In this document: piece after piece, positions 52,256 through 61,978 of the stretch
Layout: each line of letters opens with the position of its first letter
Position numbering within the stretch: the stretch's first letter is position 1
Assembly: GCF_029094505.1 (NCBI RefSeq)
Contig: NZ_CP119108.1
Coordinates: forward strand, 1,302,001-1,366,000
Direction of reading: 5' to 3'
Origin: Microbacterium horticulturae
GTDB lineage: Bacteria > Actinomycetota > Actinomycetes > Actinomycetales > Microbacteriaceae
DNA length: 64,000 nucleotides
Translations under genes and position numbers: made by a program
The notes under the pieces: generated by a model
The model's database searches: none
Seen by the model: the letters and a program-made list of their open reading frames with translations, nothing else
What the model was told of the DNA's origin: nothing

Positions 52256-52795
52256 TTGACCGGTCGCGCACCATTGCGTACGGCGGCGGCCGGCACCATC
52301 GTTGTGATCCTCGCAGCGCTGGTGCTGGCCGCCGACCAGTTCACCAAGTACCTCGCCCTGCAGCATCTTCCTGTGGAACAGCCGGTGCACGTCATCGGCG
52401 ACTTCCTGATCTTCTTCCGGATCACGAACGCCGGTGCCGCCTTCTCGCTCGGCGAGAACGTGACCTGGGTGTTCACCATCGCCCTGGCAGTGGTCGCCCT
52501 CGTCATCATCTGGCTCGTGGGAACGCGGGTCCGCTCCCGCGCGTGGACCATCATCCTCGGGCTGCTGCTCGGGGGCGTCCTCGGCAACCTCACCGATCGG
52601 CTCATCCGCGAGCCCGGTTTCGCTCGCGGTCACGTGGTCGACTTCATCAACACCCCATGGATGATGCCGGCCACCTACAACGTGGCCGACATGTTCATCA
52701 CGACGATGATGATCGGCGTCGCGATCCTCGTGTTGATTGGCGTGCGCCTCGACGGCCGTGCGCGTGCCATAGCGACCACGTCCGACGAGGACTGA
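52256..52795 (+). CDS. lspA: Lipoprotein signal peptidase
   Basis: A 179-residue polytopic aspartic protease, four transmembrane helices, that cleaves prolipoprotein signal peptides. Catalytic aspartates lie in [12 protein letters not shown] (near 109-120) and [10 protein letters not shown] (near 140-148); [10 protein letters not shown] near 60 is the family NxGxxF motif. TTG is the first start compatible with the N-terminal helix, though a later GTG cannot be excluded. Start codon 15 bp after wag31. Confidence 0.93.
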   Translation: MTGRAPLRTAAAGTIVVILAALVLAADQFTKYLALQHLPVEQPVHVIGDFLIFFRITNAGAAFSLGENVTWVFTIALAVVALVIIWLVGTRVRSRAWTIILGLLLGGVLGNLTDRLIREPGFARGHVVDFINTPWMMPATYNVADMFITTMMIGVAILVLIGVRLDGRARAIATTSDED

Positions 52796-52796
52796 C

Positions 52797-53717
52797 GTGG
52801 AGTCGCGCACGATCCCGGTGCCGGACGGGCTCGAGGGCACGAGAGTGGATGCCGCGCTCGCGAAGATGCTCGGATTCTCGCGGACCTTCGCAGCCGAGGT
52901 CGCGGACGCCGGCGGGGTCATCGCAGACGGTCGTGCCCTGGGCAAGTCCGACCGCCTGCACGCGGGCAGCTGGCTCGAGGTGAGCTGGACGCCCAAGAGC
53001 GAACCGCAGGTCGTTCCGCTCGCGGTGCCCGACCTCGGGGTCGTCTACAGCGACGACGACATCATCGTGGTGGACAAGCCCGCCGGCGTCGCGGCACACC
53101 CCTCGCTGGGCTGGGAGGGGCCGACTGTTCTGGGGGCGCTGGCGGCCGCCGGATTCCGGACGTCGACGAGCGGTCCGGCCGAGCGGCAGGGCATCGTGCA
53201 CCGGCTGGATGCCGGCACCAGCGGCCTCATGGTCGTCGCCTCGAGCGAGCGGGCCTACGTGGCACTCAAGCGCGCGTTCAAGGAGCGCACGGTCGAGAAG
53301 ATCTACCACGCGGTGGTCCAGGGACATCCCGACCCACTGGCCGGCACCATCGACGCCCCCATCGGCCGGCATCGCAGTCACCCGTGGAAGTTCGCGGTCA
53401 CCCCCGACGGCAAGGACTCGGTCACCCACTACGAGACGATCGAGGCGTTCCGCGGGGCATCCCTCCTCGAGATCCATCTCGAGACCGGACGCACGCATCA
53501 GATCCGCGTGCACATGGCCGCCCACCGGCATCCGTGCGTGGGCGATCCGCTGTACGGGGCAGACCCGACCCTGTCCGCACGGCTGGGACTGACCCGGCAG
53601 TGGCTGCACGCGCATCGGCTGGCGTTCGAGCACCCGGGAACGGGGGAGTGGATGTCGTTCGCCTCCGCATATCCGGAAGACTTCCAGCACGCGCTGGACG
53701 TGCTGCGCGCCGAGTGA
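52797..53717 (+). CDS. rluD: RluD-type rRNA pseudouridine synthase
   Basis: A 306-residue RluA-family enzyme. An N-terminal S4 RNA-binding domain (about 12-70) precedes the catalytic domain with the signature [16 protein letters not shown], where Asp near residue 140 is catalytic, and the late [20 protein letters not shown] block. RluD forms pseudouridines in helix 69 of 23S rRNA; which uridines this homologue modifies is not certain. GTG start one base after lspA, a standard lspA-rluD pair. Confidence 0.92.
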   Translation: MESRTIPVPDGLEGTRVDAALAKMLGFSRTFAAEVADAGGVIADGRALGKSDRLHAGSWLEVSWTPKSEPQVVPLAVPDLGVVYSDDDIIVVDKPAGVAAHPSLGWEGPTVLGALAAAGFRTSTSGPAERQGIVHRLDAGTSGLMVVASSERAYVALKRAFKERTVEKIYHAVVQGHPDPLAGTIDAPIGRHRSHPWKFAVTPDGKDSVTHYETIEAFRGASLLEIHLETGRTHQIRVHMAAHRHPCVGDPLYGADPTLSARLGLTRQWLHAHRLAFEHPGTGEWMSFASAYPEDFQHALDVLRAE

Positions 53718-53765
53718 GCAGCGTGGCAGAGCTGAGCGTCGGAGCCGGTACGTAGACTCGAAACC

Positions 53766-56700
53766 GTGGCATCCGACTCCTTCGTTCATCTGCACGTCCA
53801 CAGCGAGTACTCGATGCTCGACGGCGCCGCCCGGATCACCGAGATGGTCGCTGAGGCAGCCCGGCTGGAGATGCCCGCGATCGCGGTGACCGATCACGGC
53901 AACACCTTCGCCGCCTTCGAGTTCTACAAGGCCGCCAACGCCGCCGGCGTCAAGCCGATCATCGGCATCGAGGCGTACGTGACCCCCGGCACGCACCGCT
54001 CCGACAAGTCTCGGGTGCGCTGGGGCACACCCGAGCAGAACGACGACGACGTCTCGGGCTCGGGCGCGTACACGCACATGACGCTGCTCAGCGAGACGAC
54101 CGAGGGCATGCACAACCTGTTCCGCCTCTCGAGTCGGGCGAGCCTGGAAGGCTACTACTTCAAGTCGCGCATGGACCGCGAGATCCTGCAGAACTACAGC
54201 AAGGGGCTCATCGCCACGACCGGCTGCCCGTCGGGCGAGATCCAGACCCGGCTGCGATTGGGACAGTATGAGGCCGCACGCGCGGCGGCCGCCGAGTTCC
54301 AAGACATCTTCGGGCGTGACAACTACTTCTGCGAGCTCATGGATCACGGGCTGTCCATCGAGCGCCGCATCGTCGACGATCTGCTCAAGATCGCCAAAGA
54401 CCTGCACATCCCGCTGCTGGCCACCAACGACTCGCACTACACGCACCAGCACGACGCGACCAGCCATTCCGCGCTGCTGTGCGTGCAGTCCGGCTCGACG
54501 CTCGACGACCCCAAGCGGTTCAAGTTCGACGGCGACGGCTACTACATCAAATCGCCCGCCGAGATGCGGCAGATGTTCCGCGAGCGGCCAGGCGCGTGTG
54601 ACAACACGCTGCTGATCGCCGAGCGGTGCAACGTCGAGTTCAACACCGGTGCGAACTACATGCCGCGCTACCCCGTGCCCGAGGGGGAGACCGAAGAGAG
54701 CTGGTTCCTCAAGGAGGTCGAGAGCGGCCTGCACTTCCGCTATCCCGACGGCATCCCCGACAAGGTGCGCAAGCAGGCCGACTACGAGTGCGGCGTCATC
54801 GCGCAGATGGGCTTCCCGGGCTACTTCCTCGTCGTGGCCGACTTCATCAACTGGGCCAAGGACCATGGCATCCGCGTGGGCCCCGGCCGCGGATCGGGTG
54901 CCGGGTCGATGGCCGCGTACGCTATGCGCATCACCGACCTCGATCCGCTCAACCACGGGCTGATCTTCGAGCGGTTCCTCAACCCCGACCGCGTGTCGAT
55001 GCCCGACTTCGACGTCGACTTCGACGACCGTCGTCGCGGCGAGGTCATCCAGTACGTGACCGAGAAGTACGGCGATGACCGTGTAGCGCAGATCGTCACC
55101 TACGGCACGATCAAGGCCAAGCAGGCGCTGAAGGACGCCGGTCGTGTGCTCGGGTTCCCGTTCAGCATGGGCGAGAAGCTCACGAAGGCGATGCCGCCGG
55201 CGGTGATGGGCAAAGACATGCCGTTGAACGGGATGTTCGACCCGCAGCATCCCCGCTACAAGGAGGCGTCCGAATTCCGCACCGTCATCGAGACGGACCC
55301 CGAGGCCAAGACCGTGTTCGACACGGCTGTGGGCCTGGAGAACCTGAAGCGCCAGTGGGGCGTGCACGCGGCCGGCGTCATCATGTCGAGCCACCCGCTG
55401 ATGGACATCATCCCCATCATGAAGCGGGAGCAGGACGGCCAGATCGTCACCCAGTTCGACTACCCGTCGTGCGAGACGCTGGGCCTTATCAAGATGGACT
55501 TCCTGGGGTTGCGCAACCTCACCATCATCAACGACGCCCTCGACAACATCGAGGCCAACCGCGGTCACCCGCTGGTGCTTGAAGAGCTGCCGCTCGACGA
55601 CGAGGAGTCCTATGCGCTTCTCACGCGCGGCGACACGCTCGGCGTGTTCCAGCTCGACGGCGGGCCGATGCGCTCGCTGCTGCGGCTCATGAAGCCCGAC
55701 AACTTCGAAGACATCTCGGCGGTCATCGCCCTGTACCGCCCGGGCCCGATGGGTGCTAATTCGCACATCAACTATGCGCTGCGCAAGAACGGGCAACAGG
55801 AGATCAGCCCGATCCATCCTGAGCTCGAAGAGCCGCTGAAAGAGATCCTGGAGACCAGCTACGGCCTGATCATCTATCAGGAGCAGGTGATGGCCATCGC
55901 TCAGCGGGTGGCGGGCTTCTCGCTCGGCCAAGCAGACATCCTGCGTCGTGCGATGGGCAAGAAGAAGAAATCCGAGCTCGACAAGCAGTACGCGGGCTTC
56001 CACCAGGGCATGATCGACCGCGGGTACGGCGAGGGCGCGATCAAGGCGCTGTGGGACATCCTGCTGCCCTTCTCCGACTATGCGTTCAACAAAGCGCACT
56101 CGGCCGCCTACGGTCTCGTGTCCTACTGGACCGCGTATCTCAAGGCCCACTACCCGGCCGAGTACATGGCGGCGCTGCTGACGAGTGTCGGCGACTCCCG
56201 TGACAAGCTCGCGCTCTATCTGAACGAGTGTCGCCGGATGGGCATCCATGTCCTCCCGCCGGACGTGTCGGAGTCCATCAAGTACTTCGCGGCCGTCGGC
56301 GAAGACATCCGCTTCGGCCTCGGGGCCGTCCGCAACGTCGGATCGAACGTCGTCGACGGCATCGTGCAGGCCCGCGCCGAAGGGCCCTACACCTCGTTCC
56401 ACGACTTCCTGCGCCGTGTGCCCCCTCACGTCTCCAACAAGCGAACGGTCGAGTCGCTCATCAAGGCGGGTGCGTTCGACTCGATGGGCGCGACGCGCCG
56501 TGCGCTGGTCGAGATCCACGAAGACGCGGTCGAGGCGGCCGTGCTCGACAAACGGCGCGAGGCCAACGGCGAGGTCGGGTTCGACTTCGACTCGCTGTGG
56601 GGCGACGATGAGCCGCAGCACGATGCGAAGGTGCCCGACCGCCCGGAATGGACCAAGAAAGACAAGCTGGCGTTCGAACGCGAGATGCTGGGACTCTACG

Positions 56701-57284
56701 TCAGTGACCACCCGCTGGCCGGCCTGGAGATCCCGCTCGCCAAGCACGCCTCGACGAACATCCATGACCTGCTCTCGAACGAGGATGTGCGCGACGGCGA
56801 CCAGGTCACGGTCGCGGGCCTGGTGACGAGCGTGCAGCACCGCGTGGCGAAGTCGAGTGGCAACCCTTACGGCATGATCACCGTCGAAGACTTCGACGGC
56901 GAGGTCACGGTGATGTTCATGGGCAAGACCTATCTCGAGTTCTCCTCGATGCTCCAAGGTGACTCGATCCTCGTCGTGCGCGGACGGGTGTCGCGTCGCG
57001 ACGACGGATTGAACCTGCACGCCCAGTCGGCATTCGTGCCCGATCTGGGAGTGGTGGATGTCTCGGGTCCGCTGACCCTGCTGGTGCCCGAGCGGCGGGC
57101 CACCCAGCGCCTGGTGACCGAGCTCGCCGAGATGCTCGACCGTCATCGCGGCGACACCGAAGTCACCCTCAAGCTGCATCGCGGAGGTGTGGCGAAGGTG
57201 TTCGAGGTCCCGCATCCGGTGCGGGTCACCGCAGATCTCTATGGAGAGCTCAAGGGACTGCTGGGACCCCAGTGCCTGGGGTGA
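53766..57284 (+). CDS. dnaE: DNA polymerase III alpha subunit (DnaE1)
   Basis: A 1172-residue replicative polymerase. Domains in order: PHP (about 5-280; FVHLHVHSEYSMLDGAARI), the polymerase core (about 300-860) with catalytic aspartates in PDFDVDFDDRRRGEV near 416 and KMDFLGLRNLTI near 578, tandem HhH, and an OB fold (about 1010-1090; VTVAGLVTSVQHRV). No 3'-5' exonuclease insertion, as expected for DnaE and not PolC. GTG start after a 48-bp gap from rluD. Full length. Confidence 0.97.
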   Translation: MASDSFVHLHVHSEYSMLDGAARITEMVAEAARLEMPAIAVTDHGNTFAAFEFYKAANAAGVKPIIGIEAYVTPGTHRSDKSRVRWGTPEQNDDDVSGSGAYTHMTLLSETTEGMHNLFRLSSRASLEGYYFKSRMDREILQNYSKGLIATTGCPSGEIQTRLRLGQYEAARAAAAEFQDIFGRDNYFCELMDHGLSIERRIVDDLLKIAKDLHIPLLATNDSHYTHQHDATSHSALLCVQSGSTLDDPKRFKFDGDGYYIKSPAEMRQMFRERPGACDNTLLIAERCNVEFNTGANYMPRYPVPEGETEESWFLKEVESGLHFRYPDGIPDKVRKQADYECGVIAQMGFPGYFLVVADFINWAKDHGIRVGPGRGSGAGSMAAYAMRITDLDPLNHGLIFERFLNPDRVSMPDFDVDFDDRRRGEVIQYVTEKYGDDRVAQIVTYGTIKAKQALKDAGRVLGFPFSMGEKLTKAMPPAVMGKDMPLNGMFDPQHPRYKEASEFRTVIETDPEAKTVFDTAVGLENLKRQWGVHAAGVIMSSHPLMDIIPIMKREQDGQIVTQFDYPSCETLGLIKMDFLGLRNLTIINDALDNIEANRGHPLVLEELPLDDEESYALLTRGDTLGVFQLDGGPMRSLLRLMKPDNFEDISAVIALYRPGPMGANSHINYALRKNGQQEISPIHPELEEPLKEILETSYGLIIYQEQVMAIAQRVAGFSLGQADILRRAMGKKKKSELDKQYAGFHQGMIDRGYGEGAIKALWDILLPFSDYAFNKAHSAAYGLVSYWTAYLKAHYPAEYMAALLTSVGDSRDKLALYLNECRRMGIHVLPPDVSESIKYFAAVGEDIRFGLGAVRNVGSNVVDGIVQARAEGPYTSFHDFLRRVPPHVSNKRTVESLIKAGAFDSMGATRRALVEIHEDAVEAAVLDKRREANGEVGFDFDSLWGDDEPQHDAKVPDRPEWTKKDKLAFEREMLGLYVSDHPLAGLEIPLAKHASTNIHDLLSNEDVRDGDQVTVAGLVTSVQHRVAKSSGNPYGMITVEDFDGEVTVMFMGKTYLEFSSMLQGDSILVVRGRVSRRDDGLNLHAQSAFVPDLGVVDVSGPLTLLVPERRATQRLVTELAEMLDRHRGDTEVTLKLHRGGVAKVFEVPHPVRVTADLYGELKGLLGPQCLG

Positions 57285-57341
57285 CGGTTGGGTAGTATCG
57301 GACGACACGCGCGTGCAAGCGTGTACCGGAAGGGAGCACAG

Positions 57342-58523
57342 GTGACCGAGGAAAAGCAGAAAGAGCCGTCCGCCGACGCCGAGGCGGCACCGGAGGATGT
57401 CGCCCCTGCCGTCGCAGCGCCGGCCGAGCCCGAGTTCTCGGCCGCGGACGCGTCCGTCGACGAGAGTACCGACGCTCCTGCGGAGGTCGCACCGGACGCC
57501 GCTGCGGATGTCGCGCCGGACCCTGCCGCATCGGAAGCCGAGGTGTCTCCGGCCGACGACGCGTTCATCGACGACGCGCCTGCCGACGCGGCGCCCGCCG
57601 GAGCGGTCCAGTACGGCGTCGGGCCGTTCTCGCTCCGCGAAGTGATCCTGGCCGGTGTCTGGCTGGTCGCCTTCGTCGTGTCGTTCTTCTCGACCTCGTC
57701 GTTCGGCTTCAGCTCGGTGTGGACCAGCGGGATCGACTGGATCCTCACCATCGGTGTGCCGACCGTCGCCGTGTTCCTGATCGTGCTGCGGCGCCTGTCG
57801 CCGTCGGGCATCCGACGGGTCGGATCGCTGGGCATCGATCAGTTCGCCTCCGTCGCGTTCTCGGTCGCCGCGGTGCTGTGGCTCGGCCGCGTGTGGGCGC
57901 AGCTCGCCGTGACCATCGCGGGTGGCCCATGGGTCACCAGCTGGGTCATCTGGGTCGAGCTCGTGCTCATGCTCGCCGGCGTCGTGCTCACGGTGTTCGC
58001 GCCGGTCATCCCCGGCCTGTCCGAGGACTTCGCGGGACGCCCCGAGTCCGTCGCACACCGCAGCGCACGCGGCGTTCGTCCGGTGACGGCGCGTCCGCGT
58101 CCGGTCGCGCCCGCATACCAGCCCGCGCCCGCGTACGACGGCCAGCCTGCGGACTCCTCCGCGCCGGCCGAGCAGTACGCGCAGCCCCACCCGTATGCAC
58201 AGCCCGACCCGTATGCACAGCCCGACCCGTACGCTTCCGCCGAGCAGTATGCGCAGCCCGACCCGGCCGCGGTGCAAGACCCGGTGCACAGTCCTGTTCC
58301 CGAGCAGGCGCCTGAGGCCGCCCCGCAGCCGGCGCAGCAGGCGTTCTGGGCGCTCGCTCCCGAAGAGCGCGACGTCGTCGACGACAACGGCGCCCCGCTG
58401 TTCCGCATCGGACCGACCGCCTGGGCGCTCGTGATCGAGGACCGCGGTTCGGCGTTCGTGATCCGTCACGAAGACGGCCGAGTGGGCTTGCTCACTGACG
58501 TGTCGGGGGTCACCCGCGGCTGA
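57342..58523 (+). CDS. Unrecognised membrane protein with acidic leader and PYAQPD repeats
   Basis: About 393 residues. Residues 1-95 are acidic, Ala/Glu/Asp-rich and disordered. Four transmembrane helices fall between about 105 and 225. The tail (about 235-350) is Pro/Ala/Gln/Tyr-rich with repeats such as PYAQPDPYAQPDPYA, followed by a short folded-looking end (FWALAPEERDVVDDNGAPLF, then WALVIEDRGSAFVIRHEDGR). The GTG at 57342 is chosen because the reading frame upstream to 57288 is unsupported. It stands between dnaE and hisD; I recall similar proteins near dnaE in Microbacteriaceae but assign no function. Confidence 0.68.
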   Translation: MTEEKQKEPSADAEAAPEDVAPAVAAPAEPEFSAADASVDESTDAPAEVAPDAAADVAPDPAASEAEVSPADDAFIDDAPADAAPAGAVQYGVGPFSLREVILAGVWLVAFVVSFFSTSSFGFSSVWTSGIDWILTIGVPTVAVFLIVLRRLSPSGIRRVGSLGIDQFASVAFSVAAVLWLGRVWAQLAVTIAGGPWVTSWVIWVELVLMLAGVVLTVFAPVIPGLSEDFAGRPESVAHRSARGVRPVTARPRPVAPAYQPAPAYDGQPADSSAPAEQYAQPHPYAQPDPYAQPDPYASAEQYAQPDPAAVQDPVHSPVPEQAPEAAPQPAQQAFWALAPEERDVVDDNGAPLFRIGPTAWALVIEDRGSAFVIRHEDGRVGLLTDVSGVTRG

Positions 58524-58572
58524 GGCCGTAAGAACGACGGGTGCGCGGCATCCCACCGGATAGCCTGGAGGG

Positions 58573-59874
58573 ATGCTGCGCACCATCGATCTGAGGGGTC
58601 GGACGTTCACGCCGGCCGAACTGCTGGCCGCCGTCCCGCGGGCCCAGGCCGCCCGCGCCGACGCAGTGGACACCGCCGCCCGGATCGTGCACGACGTCGC
58701 CGCGCGCGGCGAGGCGGCCCTGCGCGAGCAGGCCGAGACCTTCGACCACGTCTCCGGTCACGAGATCCGGGTTCCCACGGCGCACCTCGACGAGGCACTC
58801 GCGGGACTCGACGCCGGCGTGCGCGCCGCGCTCGAGGAATCGATCCGTCGGGTGCGGGCAGCGTCTGCGGCTCAGGTTCCGCAGGGACGCACGACCGACC
58901 TGGGTGACGGTGGCCGCGTCGAGCAGCGGTGGCAGCCGGTGCGCCGCGCGGGCGTGTACGTTCCGGGCGGCAAGGCCGTCTATCCGTCGAGCGTCATCAT
59001 GAACGTCGTGCCGGCGCAGGTCGCCGGTGTCGGCGAGGTGGCCCTGGCCTCGCCGCCGCAGGCGGCGTTCGGTGGCCGGGTCCACCCCGACATCCTCGCT
59101 GCCGCGCGTCTGCTGGGCATCACCGAGGTGTATGCGATGGGCGGCGCCGGTGCCATCGGCGCGCTCGCGCACGGTGTCGCGACCATCGACCTCGACCCGG
59201 TCGACGTCGTCACCGGTCCGGGCAACAACTTCGTCGCAGCCGCCAAGCGTGCTGTGGCGGGCCTGGTCGGCACCGACGCCGAGGCCGGCGCGACCGAGAT
59301 CCTCATCGTGGCCGACGACAGTGCTGACCCCGTGCTGGTGGCGGTCGACCTCATCAGCCAGGCCGAGCACGATGAGCAGGCGTCGGCGCTGCTCGTCACC
59401 GACAGCACCGATCTGGCCGATCGTGTGCACGCCGCCGTGGAGGCGCGTATCGACGGCACCCGCAACGGCGCCCGCGCACGGACGGCGCTGGAAGGCGAAC
59501 AGTCGGCGATCGTCCTGGTCGATGACCTCGACGCCGCCACGGCGTTCAGCAACGCCTACGCTCCCGAGCACCTCGAGCTGCACCTGGCCGACCCCCGCCC
59601 GGCGGCCTTCGTGAACGCCGGAGCGGTCTTCGTCGGGGCGTACTCGCCGGTGAGTCTGGGCGACTACCTCGCCGGCAGCAATCACGTGCTGCCCACCGGC
59701 GGCCAGGCGCGCTATGCGGCCGGTCTTTCCGCCGCGACCTTTCTGCGCCCACAGCAGGTCATCGCCTACAACCGCGACGCACTGCACGAGGTCGCGGGCC
59801 ACATCGTGGCCCTCGCCGACGCGGAGGCACTGCCTGCGCACGGCGAAGCGGTCACGGCCAGGTTCGCGGGGTAG
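58573..59874 (+). CDS. hisD: Histidinol dehydrogenase
   Basis: A 433-residue NAD- and zinc-dependent enzyme catalysing the last two steps of histidine synthesis. Family motifs: [20 protein letters not shown] (near 133-152), [21 protein letters not shown] (first 20 residues [20 protein letters not shown], near 216-235), [13 protein letters not shown] with zinc ligands near 265, and APEHLEL near 332. No other his genes follow, unlike many actinobacteria in which hisD starts the operon. GGAGGG directly before the ATG. Confidence 0.95.
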   Translation: MLRTIDLRGRTFTPAELLAAVPRAQAARADAVDTAARIVHDVAARGEAALREQAETFDHVSGHEIRVPTAHLDEALAGLDAGVRAALEESIRRVRAASAAQVPQGRTTDLGDGGRVEQRWQPVRRAGVYVPGGKAVYPSSVIMNVVPAQVAGVGEVALASPPQAAFGGRVHPDILAAARLLGITEVYAMGGAGAIGALAHGVATIDLDPVDVVTGPGNNFVAAAKRAVAGLVGTDAEAGATEILIVADDSADPVLVAVDLISQAEHDEQASALLVTDSTDLADRVHAAVEARIDGTRNGARARTALEGEQSAIVLVDDLDAATAFSNAYAPEHLELHLADPRPAAFVNAGAVFVGAYSPVSLGDYLAGSNHVLPTGGQARYAAGLSAATFLRPQQVIAYNRDALHEVAGHIVALADAEALPAHGEAVTARFAG

Positions 59875-59885
59875 TCTGTCGGCTG

Positions 59886-60341
59886 ATGCACTGCCCCTTC
59901 TGCCGCCACCCCGATTCCCGCGTCATCGATTCCCGCACGAGCGACGACGGTCTCAGCATCCGTCGCCGTCGGCAATGCCCCGAATGCGGGCGTCGCTTCT
60001 CGACAGTCGAGACCGCGAGCCTCACCGTCATCAAGCGCTCGGGCGTCGCCGAGCCGTTCAGCCGTGAGAAGGTCGCGGCCGGCGTGCGCAAGGCCTGCCA
60101 GGGCCGCCCGGTCACGGAAGACGACCTGGCCATGCTCGCGCAGCAGGTCGAAGAGGCGCTGCGCGGCACCGGCGCATCGCAACTGGAGACGAACGACATC
60201 GGTCTGGCGATCCTGGGCCCGCTGCGCGAGCTCGATGAGGTGGCGTACCTCCGCTTCGCGAGCGTCTACCAGGCCTTCGACTCCCTCGAGGACTTCGAGG
60301 CGTCCATCGCCCAGCTGCGCGCCGACCACAGCCGCGCCTGA
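59886..60341 (+). CDS. nrdR: Ribonucleotide reductase regulator NrdR
   Basis: A 151-residue repressor of ribonucleotide reductase genes. A zinc ribbon ([15 protein letters not shown] near 3-17, then CPECGRRF near 31-38) is followed by the ATP-cone domain (about 46-136; [19 protein letters not shown]). It senses ATP/dATP and binds NrdR boxes. ATG 11 bp after hisD. Confidence 0.96.
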   Translation: MHCPFCRHPDSRVIDSRTSDDGLSIRRRRQCPECGRRFSTVETASLTVIKRSGVAEPFSREKVAAGVRKACQGRPVTEDDLAMLAQQVEEALRGTGASQLETNDIGLAILGPLRELDEVAYLRFASVYQAFDSLEDFEASIAQLRADHSRA

Positions 60342-60356
60342 GATCACCGGAGCCCG

Positions 60357-61394
60357 ATGTACCCGTTCCTGTTCCGTACCGTTCTCTCGCGCATGGATCC
60401 GGAGTTCGCCCACCACAGCGCGATGCTCGTGATCCGCGTGCTCGGCGTGCGTCCGTTCTCCTGGGCGGCGCGAGCGATCGCCAAGCCCGATCCGTCACTG
60501 CGCAGGCGCGTCCTCGGACTCGATTTCGATTCGCCGTTCGGCGTCGCCGCCGGGTTCGACAAGAACGTGCTGGGCGTGCGTGGCCTCTCGGCCCTGGGCT
60601 TCGGGCATGTCGAGGTCGGGACCGTGACCGCCATCCCGCAGGACGGCAACCCGAAGCCGCGCCTGTTCCGACTCATCCCCGACCGCGCCGTGGTGAACCG
60701 CATGGGCTTCAACAACCGCGGCGCCGAGGCTGCGGCGGCCCGGCTGCGGCGCCTGCGTCGCGGAGGGCGCCACGGCGTGATCGGCGTGAACATCGGCAAG
60801 AGCCGGGTGGTCGACGTCGCCGATGCCACCGGCGACTACGTGCGCAGCGCCACGCTGCTCGCGCCGTTGGCCGACTACCTCGCCGTGAACGTGTCGTCGC
60901 CGAACACTCCCGGCCTGCGCGGTCTGCAGGCGGTCGAGACTCTGCGCCCGCTGCTGGCAGCGGTGCAGGATGCCGCGGGCACGACCCCGCTGCTCGTGAA
61001 GATCGCCCCCGACCTGCCCGACGACGAGATCGCGGCGATCGCGACGATGGCCGTCGACCTGGGGCTTTCCGGCATCATCGTCACCAACACGACGATCTCC
61101 CGCGAGGGGCTGACCACAGACCCGGCGGTCGTGGCCGCCGCGGGGGAGGGCGGTCTGTCGGGCGCCCCGTTGAAACAGCGCGCGCTGGATGTTCTGCGCC
61201 AGGTGCGACGCGTCGTTCCCAGCCCGTTCACGGTCATCGCCGTCGGCGGCGTCGAGACGGCCGCCGATGTGCAGGAGCGGCTGGATGCCGGAGCCGACCT
61301 CGTGCAGGGGTATACGGCGTTCCTCTACCGCGGACCCCTGTGGGCGCGGCAGATCAACCGCGGTCTCACTTCGTCGGGTACTGCCCGCGCTTGA
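60357..61394 (+). CDS. pyrD: Dihydroorotate dehydrogenase (quinone), class 2
   Basis: A 345-residue FMN flavoprotein that oxidises dihydroorotate with a membrane quinone. The N-terminal helical membrane-associated extension (MYPFLFRTVLSRMDPEFAHH) identifies class 2. FMN and substrate motifs: GFDKNVLGVRGLSALGFGHV (near 64-83), NRMGFNNRGA near 115, NVSSPNTPGLRGLQ (near 180) with the catalytic Ser, and VTNTTISREGL near 240. Not linked to other pyr genes. Its last 29 bases overlap the end of the convergent DUF3043 gene. Confidence 0.95.
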   Translation: MYPFLFRTVLSRMDPEFAHHSAMLVIRVLGVRPFSWAARAIAKPDPSLRRRVLGLDFDSPFGVAAGFDKNVLGVRGLSALGFGHVEVGTVTAIPQDGNPKPRLFRLIPDRAVVNRMGFNNRGAEAAAARLRRLRRGGRHGVIGVNIGKSRVVDVADATGDYVRSATLLAPLADYLAVNVSSPNTPGLRGLQAVETLRPLLAAVQDAAGTTPLLVKIAPDLPDDEIAAIATMAVDLGLSGIIVTNTTISREGLTTDPAVVAAAGEGGLSGAPLKQRALDVLRQVRRVVPSPFTVIAVGGVETAADVQERLDAGADLVQGYTAFLYRGPLWARQINRGLTSSGTARA

Positions 61395-61932
61395 CCTGAG
61401 GCTTGGGCAGCCGCATCCACCGCATCTGAATGGTGCGCATCGCGCCGTACCAGCCCAGACCCTTCTCACGCCGGTCGCCGAACTTCTTCGCCGCGGCCTT
61501 CTTGATGCGCATCGAGGTGACGACCATGTCGATGATGACGAGCACGACGTAGGCCCAGAGCACGATCATCGCGTAGACCTGCAGCATCACGAGGTTGACC
61601 ATCATGATGACGATGACGAGGATCATCAGCGGCATCACGAGTTCGCCCACGTGCCAGCCGGCGTCGATGAAGTCGCGCACGAAGCGGCGCTGGGGCCCCT
61701 TATCGCGGGCCGGCAGGTACTTGTCTTCACCGGCGGCCATGCCGACCCGAGCCTTCTCGCGCTGCGCGGCCAGATCGGCCTTCTGCCGCTGACGGGCCTC
61801 TTTGGTGTCCGGAACGAGGGGCCGCTTGCGGGCGGCCTCCTGCTCGGCACGCGACGGAGTGGGACGTCCCTTGCCGCTCATGGGCGTCTCGTCGGTGACG
61901 TCGTGCTCGTCGGCGGCTGTCTTCTTGGACAC
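61366..61932 (-). CDS. DUF3043-family membrane protein
   Basis: A 188-residue protein of the actinobacterial DUF3043 type. A charged N-terminus with the family pattern RPTPSRAEQEAARKRPLVP near 24-42, a YLPARDKGPQRRFVRDFIDA block near 76-95, two transmembrane helices (near 104-122 and 125-146) and a basic C-terminus. The frame is open to 62250, but the GTG at 61932 has GAGG 7 bases upstream and gives the usual short N-terminus (MSKKTAADEHDV). It is divergent from the M20 peptidase gene with 46 bp between starts. Function unknown. Confidence 0.85.
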   Translation of the reverse strand: MSKKTAADEHDVTDETPMSGKGRPTPSRAEQEAARKRPLVPDTKEARQRQKADLAAQREKARVGMAAGEDKYLPARDKGPQRRFVRDFIDAGWHVGELVMPLMILVIVIMMVNLVMLQVYAMIVLWAYVVLVIIDMVVTSMRIKKAAAKKFGDRREKGLGWYGAMRTIQMRWMRLPKPQVKRGQYPTK

Positions 61933-61978
61933 GGATGAACCTCGGGATCGGGGATGGGGTGCCCTTAAGATTACCCGC

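Noticed and set aside
52698..58673. A 1991-codon open frame on the minus strand antisense to rluD, dnaE and the following gene.
   Set aside because: It is a shadow of GC-rich codon structure; the plus strand encodes clear, full-length dnaE and rluD, and the antisense product has only low-complexity Arg/His/Val-rich sequence.
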